Assembly (NCBI GenBank): GCA_964247055.1
Contig: OZ176054.1
Location: 868,001-932,000, forward strand
Length of the DNA: 64,000 nt
Direction: 5' to 3'
From: Paragordius varius
Lineage: Eukaryota > Nematomorpha
The position numbers and the translations under genes were made by a program. The notes under the pieces are model-generated. The model worked only from the letters and a program-made list of their open reading frames with translations, did no database searches and was not told the DNA's origin. Below are positions 10,841 through 22,940 of this stretch, one piece after another (positions within the stretch are counted from its first letter, which is position 1; every line of letters begins with the position of its first letter).

Positions 10841-11756
10841 GCATCAATACTCAAATTAAACTTTGTCCTTAAAAATCGAATATTGGTCACCGGTGAACAA
10901 AATTATTTTTTATATATTCTCTTAGCAAGACTACATCAAAATATAGAGATAGTTTGACAAACTCTTTCATATCCGATTTTTACAACGATACTTTAAAAAT
11001 TAATGTATTAAACTAGTCGCATCAATAAATCGCATCAATACTCAAGTTAAACTTTGTCCTTAAAAATCGGATATTGGTCACCGGTGAACAAAATTATTTT
11101 TTATACATTCTCTTAGTAGGACTACATCAAAATATAGAGATAGTTTGTCAAACTCTTTCATATCCGATTTTTACAACGATACTTTAAAAATTAATGTATT
11201 AAACTAGTCGCATCAATACTCAAGTTAAACTTTGTCCTTAAAAATCGGATATTGGTCTCCGGTGAACAAAATAATTTTTTATACATTCTCTTAGTAAGAC
11301 TACATCAAAATATAGAGGTAGTTTGTCAAACTCTTTCATATCCGATTTTTACAACGATACTTTAAAAATTAATGTATTAAACTAGTCGCATCAATACTCA
11401 AGTTAAACTTTGTCCTAAAAAATCGAATATTGGTCACCGGTGACCAAAATTATTTTTTATATATTCTCTTGGTAAGACTACATCAAAATATAGAAATAGT
11501 TTGACAAACTCTTTGATATCCGATTTTTACATCGATACTTTAAAAATTAATGTATAAAACTAGTCGCATCAATACTCAGCTTAAACTTTGTCCTTAAAAA
11601 TCGAATATTGGTCACCGGTGAACAAAATTATTTTTTATACATTCTCTTAGTAAGACTACATCAAAATATAGAGATAGTTTGACAAACTCTTTCATATCCG
11701 ATTTTTACAACGATACTTTAAAAATTAATGTATTAAACTAGTCGCATCAATAAATC
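10841..11756. repeat. 916-bp block containing tagged tetramer A1-A2-A4-A5, copy 1
   Basis: One A monomer and a tag (11019-11031) are followed by four monomers and a tag: A1 at 11032, A2 at 11210, A4 at 11388 and A5 at 11566. The span 11032-11756 is exactly 4 x 178 + 13 = 725 bp. The A3 monomer of the pentamer is missing, so this block looks derived from the pentamer by loss of one monomer. The block recurs 1641 bp downstream. Confidence 0.85.
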
Positions 11757-12481
11757 GCATCAATACTCAAGTTAAACTTTGTCCTTAAAAATCGAATATT
11801 GGTCACCGGTGAACAAAATTATTTTTTATACATTCTCTTGGTAAGACTACATCAAAATATAGAGGTAGTTTGACAAACTCTTTCATATCCGATTTTTACA
11901 ACGATACTTTAAAAATTAATGTATTAAACTAGTCGCATCAATACTCAAGTTAAACTTTGTCCTTAAAAATCGGATATTGGTCACCGGTGAACAAAATTAT
12001 TTTTTATATATTCTCTTAGCAAGACTACATCAAAATATAGAGATAGTTTGACAAACTCTTTCATATCCGATTTTTACAACGATACTTTAAAAATTAATGT
12101 GTTAAACTAGTCGCATCAATACTCAAGTTAAACTTTGTCCTAAAAAATCGAATATTGGTCACCGGTGACCAAAATTATTTTTTATACATTCTCTTAGTAG
12201 GACTACATCAAAATATAGAGATAGTTTGTCAAACTCTTTCATATCCGATTTTTACAACGATACTTTAAAAATTAATGTATTAAACTAGTCGCATCAATAA
12301 ATCGCATCAATACTCAAGTTAAACTTTGTCCTTAAAAATCGAATATTGGTCACCGGTGAACAAAATTATTTTTTATACATTCTCTTGGTAAGACTACATC
12401 AAAATATAGAGGTAGTTTGACAAACTCTTTCATATCCGATTTTTACAACGATACTTTAAAAATTAATGTATTAAACTAGTC
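11757..12481. repeat. A-only block with a 547-bp local duplication
   Basis: The monomer after the tag at 11744 combines CGAATATTGG with CTCTTGGTAAG and GAGGTAG. The same hybrid monomer follows the tag at 12291, an offset of 547 bp (3 x 178 + 13). The hybrid joins the front of an A5 or A3 type to the back of an A2 type, the expected product of exchange within a monomer. Confidence 0.7.
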
Positions 12482-13397
12482 GCATCAATACTCAAGTTAA
12501 ACTTTGTCCTTAAAAATCGAATATTGGTCACCGGTGAACAAAATTATTTTTTATATATTCTCTTAGCAAGACTACATCAAAATATAGAGATAGTTTGACA
12601 AACTCTTTCATATCCGATTTTTACAACGATACTTTAAAAATTAATGTATTAAACTAGTCGCATCAATAAATCGCATCAATACTCAAGTTAAACTTTGTCC
12701 TTAAAAATCGGATATTGGTCACCGGTGAACAAAATTATTTTTTATACATTCTCTTAGTAGGACTACATCAAAATATAGAGATAGTTTGTCAAACTCTTTC
12801 ATATCCGATTTTTACAACGATACTTTAAAAATTAATGTATTAAACTAGTCGCATCAATACTCAAGTTAAACTTTGTCCTTAAAAATCGGATATTGGTCTC
12901 CGGTGAACAAAATAATTTTTTATACATTCTCTTAGTAAGACTACATCAAAATATAGAGGTAGTTTGTCAAACTCTTTCATATCCGATTTTTACAACGATA
13001 CTTTAAAAATTAATGTATTAAACTAGTCGCATCAATACTCAAGTTAAACTTTGTCCTAAAAAATCGAATATTGGTCACCGGTGACCAAAATTATTTTTTA
13101 TATATTCTCTTGGTAAGACTACATCAAAATATAGAAATAGTTTGACAAACTCTTTGATATCCGATTTGTACATCGATACTTTAAAAATTAATGTATAAAA
13201 CTAGTCGCATCAATACTCAGCTTAAACTTTGTCCTTAAAAATCGAATATTGGTCACCGGTGAACAAAATTATTTTTTATACATTCTCTTAGTAAGACTAC
13301 ATCAAAATATAGAGATAGTTTGACAAACTCTTTCATATCCGATTTTTACAACGATACTTTAAAAATTAATGTATTAAACTAGTCGCATCAATAAATC
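12482..13397. repeat. 916-bp tetramer block, copy 2
   Basis: It matches 10841-11756 at an offset of 1641 bp: tags at 12660 and 13385 correspond to 11019 and 11744. Differences I noticed are CAAGTTAAAC for CAAATTAAAC near 12494 and CGATTTGTAC for CGATTTTTAC near 13165. Confidence 0.85.
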
Positions 13398-14149
13398 GCA
13401 TCAATACTCAAGTTAAACTTTGTCCTTAAAAATCGGATATTGGTCACCGGTGAACAAAATTATTTTTTATACATTCTCTTAGTAGGACTACATCAAAATA
13501 TAGAGATAGTTTGTCAAACTCTTTCATATCCGATTTTTACAACGATACTTTAAAAATTAATGTATTAAACTAGTCGCATCAATACTCAAGTTAAACTTTG
13601 TCCTTAAAAATCGGATATTGGTCTCCGGTGAACAAAATAATTTTTTATACATTCTCTTAGTAAGACTACATCAAAATATAGAGGTAGTTTGACAAACTCT
13701 TTCATATCCGATTTTTACAACGATACTTTAAAAATTAATGTATTAAACTAGTCGCATTAATACTCAAGTTAAACTTTGTCCTTAAAAATCGGATATTGGT
13801 CACCGGTGAACAAAATTATTTTTTATATATTCTCTTAGCAAGACTACATCAAAATATAGAGATAGTTTGACAAACTCTTTCATATCCGATTTTTACAACG
13901 ATACTTTAAAAATTAATGTGTTAAACTAGTCGCATCAATAAATCGCATCAATACTCAAGTTAAACTTTGTCCTTAAAAATCGGATATTGGTCACCGGTGA
14001 ACAAAATTATTTTTTATACATTCTCTTAGTAGGACTACATCAAAATATAGATATAGTTTGGCAAACTCTTTCATATCCGATTTTTACAACGATACTTTAA
14101 AAATTAATGTATTAAACTAGTCGCATCAATAAATCGCATCGATACTCAA
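13398..14149. repeat. A-only monomers with closely spaced tags
   Basis: A1, A2 and A3 monomers are followed by a tag at 13932, a single A1-like monomer (ATATAGATATAG, TTTGGCAAAC) and another tag at 14123. The two tags are only 191 bp apart (178 + 13), the shortest spacing in the window. The next monomer begins GCATCGATACTC. Confidence 0.75.
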
Positions 14150-15109
14150 GTTAAACTTTGTCCTTAAAAATCGGATATTGGTCACCGGTGAACAAAATTA
14201 TTTTTTATACATTCTCTTAGTAGGACTACATCAAAATATAGAGATAGTTTGTCAAACTCTTTCATATCCGATTTTTACAACGATACTTTAAAAATTAATG
14301 TATTAAACTAGTCGCATCAATACTCAAGTTAAACTTTGTCCTTAAAAATCGGATATTGGTCTCCGGTGAACAAAATAATTTTTTATACATTCTCTTAGTA
14401 AGATTACATCAAAATATAGAGGTAGTTTGACAAACTCTTTCATATCCGATTTTTACAACGATACTTTAAAAATTAATGTATTAAACTAGTCGCATCAATA
14501 CTCAAGTTAAACTTTGTCCTTAAAAATCGGATATTGGTCACCGGTGAACAAAATTATTTTTTATATATTCTCTTAGCAAGACTACATCAAAATATAGAGA
14601 TAGTTTGACAAACTCTTTCATATCCGATTTTTACAACGATACTTTAAAAATTAATGTGTTAAACTAGTCGCATCAATACTCAAGTTAAACTTTGTCCTAA
14701 AAAATCGAATATTGGTCACCGGTGACCAAAATTATTTTTTATATATTCTCTTGGTAAGACTACATCAAAATATAGAAATAGTTTGACAAACTCTTTGATA
14801 TCCGATTTTTACATCGATACTTTAAAATTTAATGTATTAAACTAGTCGCATCAATACTCAAATTAAACTTTGTCCTTAAAAATCGGATATTGGTCACCGG
14901 TGAACAAAATTATTTTTTATACATTCTCTTAGTAAGACTACATCAAAATATAGAGATAGTTTGACAAACTCTTTCATATCCGATTTTTACAACGATACGT
15001 TAAAAATTATGGTATTAAACTAGTCGCATCAATACTCAAATTAAACTTTGTCCTTAAAAATCGGATATTGGTCACCGGTGAACAAAATTATTTTTTATAC
15101 ATTCTCTTA
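14150..15109. repeat. About 960-bp A-only segment, copy 1 of a pair 3057 bp apart
   Basis: Rare variants in order are GTAAGATTACATC near 14404, the A4 monomer ending TTTAAAATTTAATG near 14825, and ATACGTTAAAAATTATGGTATT near 15000. The same set occurs at 17207-18166 with a constant 3057-bp offset. After about 15110 the two copies part. Confidence 0.8.
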
Positions 15110-15380
15110 GCAAGACTGCATCAAAATATAGAGATAGTTTGCAAACTCTTTCATATCCGATTTTTACAACGATACTTTAAAAATTAATGTATAAAACTAG
15201 TCGCATCAATACTCAACTTAAACTTTGTCCTTAAAAATCGAATATTGGTCACCGGTGAACAAAATTATTTTTTATACATTCTCTTAGTAAGACTACATCA
15301 AAATATAGAGATAGTTTGACAAACTCTTTCATATCCGATTTTTACAACGATACTTTAAAAATTAATGTATTAAACTAGTC
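15110..15380. repeat. A-only linker monomers
   Basis: The rest of an A monomer (AGCAAGACTGCATC, with one base lost in AGTTTGCAAACT) is followed by a full A monomer starting at 15203 (CAACTTAAAC). These join the preceding segment to the tagged tetramer block. Confidence 0.7.
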
Positions 15381-16116
15381 GCATCAATAAATCGCATCAA
15401 TACTCAAGTTAAACTTTGTCCTTAAAAATCGGATATTGGTCACCGGTGAACAAAATTATTTTTTATACATTCTCTTAGTAGGACTACATCAAAATATAGA
15501 GATAGTTTGTCAAACTCTTTCATATCCGATTTTTACAACGATACTTTAAAAATTAATGTATTAAACTAGTCGCATCAATACTCAAGTTAAACTTTGTCCT
15601 TAAAAATCGGATATTGGTCTCCGGTGAACAAAATAATTTTTTATACATTCTCTTAGTAAGACTACATCAAAATATAGAGGTAGTTTGTCAAACTCTTTCA
15701 TATCCGATTTTTACAACGATACTTTAAAAATTAATGTATTAAACTAGTCGCATCAATACTCAAGTTAAACTTTGTCCTAAAAAATCGAATATTGGTCACC
15801 GGTGACCAAAATTATTTTTTATATATTCTCTTGGTAAGACTACATCAAAATATAGAAATAGTTTGACAAACTCTTTGATATCCGATTTTTACATCGATAC
15901 TTTAAAAATTAATGTATAAAACTAGTTACATCAATACTCAGCTTAAACTTTGTCCTTAAAAATCGAATATTGGTCACCGGTGAACAAAATTATTTTTTAT
16001 ACATTCTCTTAGTAAGACTACATCAAAATATAGAGATAGTTTGATACTCTTTCATATCCGATTTTTACAACGATACTTTAAAAATTAATGTATTAAACTA
16101 GTCGCATCAATAAATC
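15381..16116. repeat. Tagged tetramer A1-A2-A4-A5, copy 3
   Basis: Tags at 15381 and 16104 are 723 bp apart. This is the 725-bp tetramer of 11032-11756 less 2 bp, lost in TTTGATACTC near 16042. A5 begins after AGTTACATC rather than AGTCGCATC, which removes the CpG at the monomer boundary. Confidence 0.85.
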
Positions 16117-17206
16117 GCATCAATACTCAAGTTAAACTTTGTCCTTAAAAATCGGATATTGGTCACCGGTGAACAAAATTATTTTTTATACATTCTCTTA
16201 GTAGGACTACATCAAAATATAGAGATAGTTTGTCAAACTCTTTCATATCCGATTTTTACAACGATACTTTAAAAATTAATGTATTAAACTAGTCGCATCA
16301 ATACTCAAGTTAAACTTTGTCCTTAAAAATCGGATATTGGTCTCCGGTCAACAAAATAATTTTTATACATTCTCTTAGTAAGACTACATCAAAATATAGA
16401 GGTAGTTTGACAAACTCTTTCATATCCGATTTTTACAACGATACTTTAAAAATTATTGTATTAAACTAGTCGCATTAATACTCAAGTTAAACTTTGTCCT
16501 TAAAAATCGGATATTGGTCACCGGTGAACAAAATTATTTTTTATATATTCTCTTAGCAAGACTACATCAAAATATAGAGATAGTTTGACAAACTCTTTCA
16601 TATCCGATTTTTACAACGATACTTTAAAAATTAATGTATTAAACTAGTCGCATCAATAAATCGCATCAATACTCAAGTTAAACTTTGTCCTTAAAAATCG
16701 GATATTGGTCACCGGTGAACAAAATTATTTTTTATACATTCTCTTAGTAAGACTACATCAAAATATAGAGGTAGTTTGACAAACTCTTTCATATCCGATT
16801 TTTACAACGATACTTTAAAAATTAATGTATTAAACTAGTCGCATCAATACTCAAGTTAAACTTTGTCCTTAAAAATCGGATATTGGTCTCCGGTCAACAA
16901 AATTATTTTTATACATTCTCTTAGTAAGACTACATCAAAATATAGAGATAGTTTGACAAACTCTTTCATATCCGATATTTACAACGATACTTTAAAAATT
17001 AATGTATTCTAGTCGCATCAATACTCAAGTTAAATTTTGTCCTTAAAAATCGGATATTGGTCACCGGTGAACAAAATAATTTTTTATACATTCTCTTAGT
17101 AAGACTACATGAAAATATAGAGATAGTTTGACAAACTTTTTCATATCCGATTTTTACAACGATACTTTAAAAATTAATGTATTAAACTAGTCGCATCAAT
17201 ACTCAA
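16117..17206. repeat. Irregular A-only monomers
   Basis: A1, A2 and A3 types carry several small changes: GGTCTCCGGTCAACA and a one-base shorter poly-T near 16345 and 16895, AATTATTGTATT near 16455, and GTATTCTAGTC near 17004, which has lost 4 bp. A tag lies at 16650. The higher divergence suggests this stretch has not been homogenised lately. Confidence 0.75.
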
Positions 17207-18166
17207 ATTAAACTTTGTCCTTAAAAATCGGATATTGGTCACCGGTGAACAAAATTATTTTTTATACATTCTCTTAGTAGGACTACATCAAAATATAGAG
17301 ATAGTTTGTCAAACTCTTTCATATCCGATTTTTACAACGATACTTTAAAAATTAATGTATTAAACTAGTCGCATCAATACTCAAGTTAAACTTTGTCCTT
17401 AAAAATCGGATATTGGTCTCCGGTGAACAAAATAATTTTTTATACATTCTCTTAGTAAGATTACATCAAAATATAGAGGTAGTTTGACAAACTCTTTCAT
17501 ATCCGATTTTTACAACGATACTTTAAAAATTAATGTATTAAACTAGTCGCATCAATACTCAAGTTAAACTTTGTCCTTAAAAATCGGATATTGGTCACCG
17601 GTGAACAAAATTATTTTTTATATATTCTCTTAGCAAGACTACATCAAAATATAGAGATAGTTTGACAAACTCTTTCATATCCGATTTTTACAACGATACT
17701 TTAAAAATTAATGTGTTAAACTAGTCGCATCAATACTGAAGTTAAACTTTGTCCTAAAAAATCGAATATTGGTCACCGGTGACCAAAATTATTTTTTATA
17801 TATTCTCTTGGTAAGACTACATCAAAATATAGAAATAGTTTGACAAACTCTTTGATATCCGATTTTTACATCGATACTTTAAAATTTAATGTATTAAACT
17901 AGTCGCATCAATACTCAAATTAAACTTTGTCCTTAAAAATCGGATATTGGTCACCGGTGAACAAAATTATTTTTTATACATTCTCTTAGTAAGACTACAT
18001 CAAAATATAGAGATAGTTTGACAAACTCTTTCATATCCGATTTTTACAACGATACGTTAAAAATTATGGTATTAAACTAGTCGCATCAATACTCAAATTA
18101 AACTTTGTCCTTAAAAATCGGATATTGGTCACCGGTGAACAAAATTATTTTTTATACATTCTCTTA
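17207..18166. repeat. About 960-bp A-only segment, copy 2
   Basis: The copy matches 14150-15109 with the same rare variants 3057 bp further on (GATTACATC at 17459; TACGTTAAAAATTATGGTATT near 18054). One difference is ACTGAAGTT near 17737 where copy 1 has ACTCAAGTT. Confidence 0.8.
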
Positions 18167-21100
18167 GTAAGACTACATCAAAATATAGAGGTAGTTTGAC
18201 AAACTCTTTCATATCCGATTTTTACAACGATACTTTAAAAATTAATGTATAAAACTAGTCGCATCAATACTCAACTTAAACTTTGTCCTTAAAAATCGAA
18301 TATTGGTCACCGGTGAACAAAATTATTTTTTATACATTCTCTTAGTAAGACTACATCAAAATATAGAGATAGTTTGACAAACTCTTTCATATCCGATTTT
18401 TACAACGATACTTAAAAATTAATGTATTAAACTAGTCGCATCAATAAATCGCATCAATACTCAAGTTAAACTTTGTCCTTAAAAATCGGATATTGGTCAC
18501 CGGTGAACAAAATTATTTTTTATACATTCTCTTGGTAAGACTACATCAAAATATAGAAATAGTTTGACAAACTCTTTGATATCCGATTTTTACATCGATA
18601 CTTTAAAATTTAATGTATTAAACTAGTCGCATCAATACTCAAATTAAACTTTGTCCTTAAAAATCGGATATTGGTCACCGGTGAACAAAATTATTTTTTA
18701 TACATTCTCTTAGTAAGACTACATCAAAATATAGAGATAGTTTGACAAACTCTTTCATATCCGATTTTAACGATACGTTAAAAATTATGGTATTAAACTA
18801 GTCGCATCAATACTCAAATTAAACTTTGTCCTTAAAAATCGGATATTGGTCACCGGTGAACAAAATTATTTTTTATATATTCTCTTAGCAAGACTACATC
18901 AAAATATAGAGATAGTTTGACAAACTCTTTCATATCCGATTTTTACAACGATACGTTAAAAATTATGGTATTAAACTAGTCGCATCAATAGTCAAATTAA
19001 ACTTTGTCCTTAAAAATCGGATATTGGTCACCGGTGAACAAAATTATTTTTTATACATTCTCTTAGTAAGACTACATCAAAATATAGAGATAGTTTGACA
19101 AACTCTTTCATATCCGATTTTTACAACGATACTTTAAAAATTAATGTATAAAACTAGTCGCATCAATACTCAACTTAAACTTTGTCCTTCAAAATCGAAT
19201 ATTGGTCACCGGTGAACAAAATTATTTTTTATACATTCTCTTAGTAAGACTACATCAAAATATAGAGATAGTTTGACAAACTCTTTCATATCCGATTTTT
19301 ACAACGATACTTAAAAATTAATGTATTAAACTAGTCGCATCAATAAATCGCATCAATACTCAAGTTAAACTTTGTCCTTAAAAATCGGATATTGGTCACC
19401 GGTGAACAAAATTATTTTTTATACATTCTCTTAGTAGGACTACATCAAAATATAGAGATAGTTTGTCAAACTCTTTCATATCCGATTTTTACAACGATAC
19501 TTTAAAAATTAATGTATTAAACTAGTCGCATCAATAGTCATACTTTGTCCTTAAAAATCGAATATTGGTCACCGGTGAACAAAATTATTTTTTATATATT
19601 CTCTTAGTAAGACTACATCAAAATATAGAAATAGTTTGACAAACTCTTTCATATCCGATTTTTACAACGATACGTTAAATATGGTATTAAACTAGTCGCA
19701 TCAATACTCAAATTAAACTTTGTCCTTAAAAATCGAATATTGGTCACCGGTGAACAAAATTATTTTTTATACATTCTCTTAGTAAGACTACATCAAAATA
19801 TAGAGATAGTTTGACAAACTCTTTCATATCCGATTTTTACAACGATACTTTAAAAATTAATGTATTAAACTAGTCCAATACTCAAGTTAAACCTTGTCCT
19901 TAAAAATCGGATATTGGTCACCGGTGAACAAAATTATTTTTTATATATTCTCTTAGCAAGACTACATTAAAATATAGAGATAGTTTGACAAACTCTTTCA
20001 TATCCGATTCTTACAACGATACTTTAAAAATTAATGTATAAAACTAGTCGCATCAATACTCAAGTTAAACTTTGTCCTTAAAAATCGAATATTGGTCACC
20101 GGTGAACAAAATTATTTTTTATACATTCTCTTAGTAAGACTACATCAAAATATAGAGATAGTTTGACAAACTCTTTCATATCCGATTTTTACAACGATAC
20201 TTTAAAAATTAATGTATTAAACTAGTCGCATCAATACTCAAGTTAAACTTTGTCCTTAAAAATCGGATATTGGTCACCGGTGAACAAAATTATTTTTTAT
20301 ATATTCTCTTAGCAAGAGTACATCAAAATATAGAGATAGTTTGACAAACTCTTTCATATCCGATTTTTACAACGATACTTTAAAAATTAATGTATAAAAC
20401 GAGTCGTATCAATAAATCGCATCAATACTCAAGTTAAACTTTGTCCTTAAAAATCGGATATTGGTCACCGGTGAACAAAATTATTTTTTATATATTCTCT
20501 TAGCAAGACTACATCAAAATATAGAGATAGTTTGACAAACTCTTTCATATCCGATTTTTACAACGATACTTTAAAAATTAATGTATAAAACTAGTCGCAT
20601 CAATACTCAACTTAAACTTTGTCCTTAAAAATCGAATATTGGTCACCGGTGAACAAAATTATTTTTTATACATTCTCTTAGTAAGACTACATCAAAATAT
20701 AGAGATAGTTTGACAAACTCTTTCATATCCGATTTTTACAACGATACTTTAAAAATTAATGTATTAAACTAGTCGCATCAATAAATCGCATCAATACTCA
20801 AGTTAAACTTTGTCCTTAAAAATCGGATATTGGTCACCGGTGAACAAAATTATTTTTTATACATTCTCTTAGTAGGACTACATCAAAATATAGAGATAGT
20901 TTGTCAAACTCTTTCATATCCGATTTTTACAACGATACTTTAAAAATTAATGTATTAAACTAGTCGCATCAATACTCAAGTTAAACTTTGTCCTTAAAAA
21001 TCGGATATTGGTCTCCGGTGAACAAAATAATTTTTTATACATTCTCTTAGTAAGACTACATCAAAATATAGAGGTAGTTTGACAAACTCTTTCATATCCG

Positions 21101-21356
21101 ATTTTTACAACGATACTTTAAAAATTAATGTATTAAACTAGTCGCATCAATACTCAAGTTAAACTTTGTCCTTAAAAATCGGATATTGGTCACCGGTGAA
21201 CAAAATTATTTTTTATATATTCTCTTAGCAAGACTACATCAAAATATAGAGATAGTTTGACAAACTCTTTCATATCCGATTTTTACAACGATACTTTAAA
21301 AATTAATGTGTTAAACTAGTCGCATCAATACTCAAGTTAAACTTTGTCCTAAAAAA
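18167..21356. repeat. A-only monomers, end of the tagged domain
   Basis: This run of about eighteen A monomers includes repeated use of the TACGTTAAAAATTATGGTATT variant. Small deletions occur: CGATTTTAACGATACG near 18765, TACTTAAAAATTAATG near 18411 and 19309, GTTAAATATGG near 19674, and AGTCCAATACTC near 19873. Tags occur at 18438, 19337, 20406 (GTATC form) and 20775; the last is the final tag in the window. The order GTATC tag, two A monomers, GCATC tag, A1, A2, A3 and A4 at 20406-21480 resembles 5008-6060. Confidence 0.8.
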
Positions 21357-22135
21357 TCGAATATTGGTCACCGGTGACCAAAATTATTTTTTATATATTC
21401 TCTTGGTAAGACTACATCAAAATATAGAAATAGTTTGACAAACTCTTTGATATCCGATTTTTACATCGATACTTTAAAATTTAATGTATTAAACTAGTCG
21501 CATCAATACTCAAATTAAACTTTGTCCTTAAAAATCGGATATTGGTCACCGGTGAACAAAATTATTTTTTATACATTCTCTTAGTAAGACTACATCAAAA
21601 TATAGACATAGTTTGACAAACTCTTTCATATCCGATTTTTACAACGATACGTTAAAAATTATGGTATTAAACTAGTCGCATCAATACTCAAATTAAACTT
21701 TGTCCTTAAAAATCGGATATTGGTCACCGGTGAACAAAATTATTTTTTATATATTCTCTTAGCAAGACTACATTAAAATATAGAGATAGTTTGACAAACT
21801 CTTTCATATCCGATTCTTACAACGATACTTTAAAAATTAATGTATAAAACTAGTCGCATCAATACTCAAGTTAAACTTTGTCCTTAAAAATCGAATATTG
21901 GTCACCGGTGAACAAAATTATTTTTTATACATTCTCTTAGTAAGACTACATCAAAATATAGAGATAGTTTGACAAACTCTTTCATATCCGATTTTTACAA
22001 CGATACTTTAAAAATTAATGTATTAAACTAGTCGCATCAATACTCAAGTTAAACTTTGTCCTTAAAAATCGGATATTGGTCTCCGGTGAACAAAATAATT
22101 TTTATTACATTCTCTTAGTAAGACTACATCAAAAT

Positions 22136-22213
22136 ATAGAGGTAGTTTGACAAACTCTTTCATATCCGATTTTTATAGAGATAGTTTGACAAACTCTTTC
22201 ATATCCGATTTTT
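22136..22213. repeat. 39-bp internal direct duplication within a monomer
   Basis: The 39 bp from ATAGAGGTAG to CCGATTTTT (22136-22174) are followed at once by a second copy starting ATAGAGATAG (22175-22213), which extends one A monomer by 39 bp. The duplicated part contains the AGTTTGACAAACT dyad and the right arm of the monomer's inverted repeat, so both are doubled. Further copies start at 25253, 26519, 29636 and 31727, each 78 bp long. The shared breakpoints show a single origin followed by amplification. Confidence 0.9.
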
Positions 22214-22940
22214 ACAACGATACTTTAAAAATTAATATATTAAACTAGTCGCATCAATACTCAAGTTAAACTTTGTCCTTAAAAATCGGATATTGGTCAC
22301 CGGTGAACAAAACTAATTTTTATACATTCTCTTAGTAAGACTACATCAAAATGAGATAGTTTGACAAACTCTTTCATATCCAATTTTTACAACGATACTT
22401 TAATAATTAATGTATAGAACTAGTCGCGTTAAACTTTGTCCTAAAAATCGTATATTGATCACCGGTGAACAAAATATTTTTTATACATTCTCTGTAAGAC
22501 TACAACAAAATATAGAGATAGTTTGACAAACTCTTTCATATCCGATTTTTACAACGATACTTTAAAAATTAATGTATAAAACTAGTCCATCAATACTCAA
22601 GTTTAACTTTGTCCTTAAAAATCGGATATTGGTTACGTGAACAAAATTATTTTTTATACATTCTATTATTAAGACTACATCAAAATATAGAGATAGTTTG
22701 ACTAACTCTTTCATATCCGATTTTTACAACGATACTTTAAAAATTAATATATTAAACTAGTCGCATCAATACTCAAGTTAAACTTTGTCCTTAAAAATCG
22801 GATATTGGTCACCGGTGAACAAAACTATTTTTTATACATTCTCTTAGTAAGACTACATCAAAATATAGAGATAGTTTGACAAACTCTTTCATATCCGATT
22901 TTTACAACGATACTTTAAAAATTAATGTATAGAACTAGTC

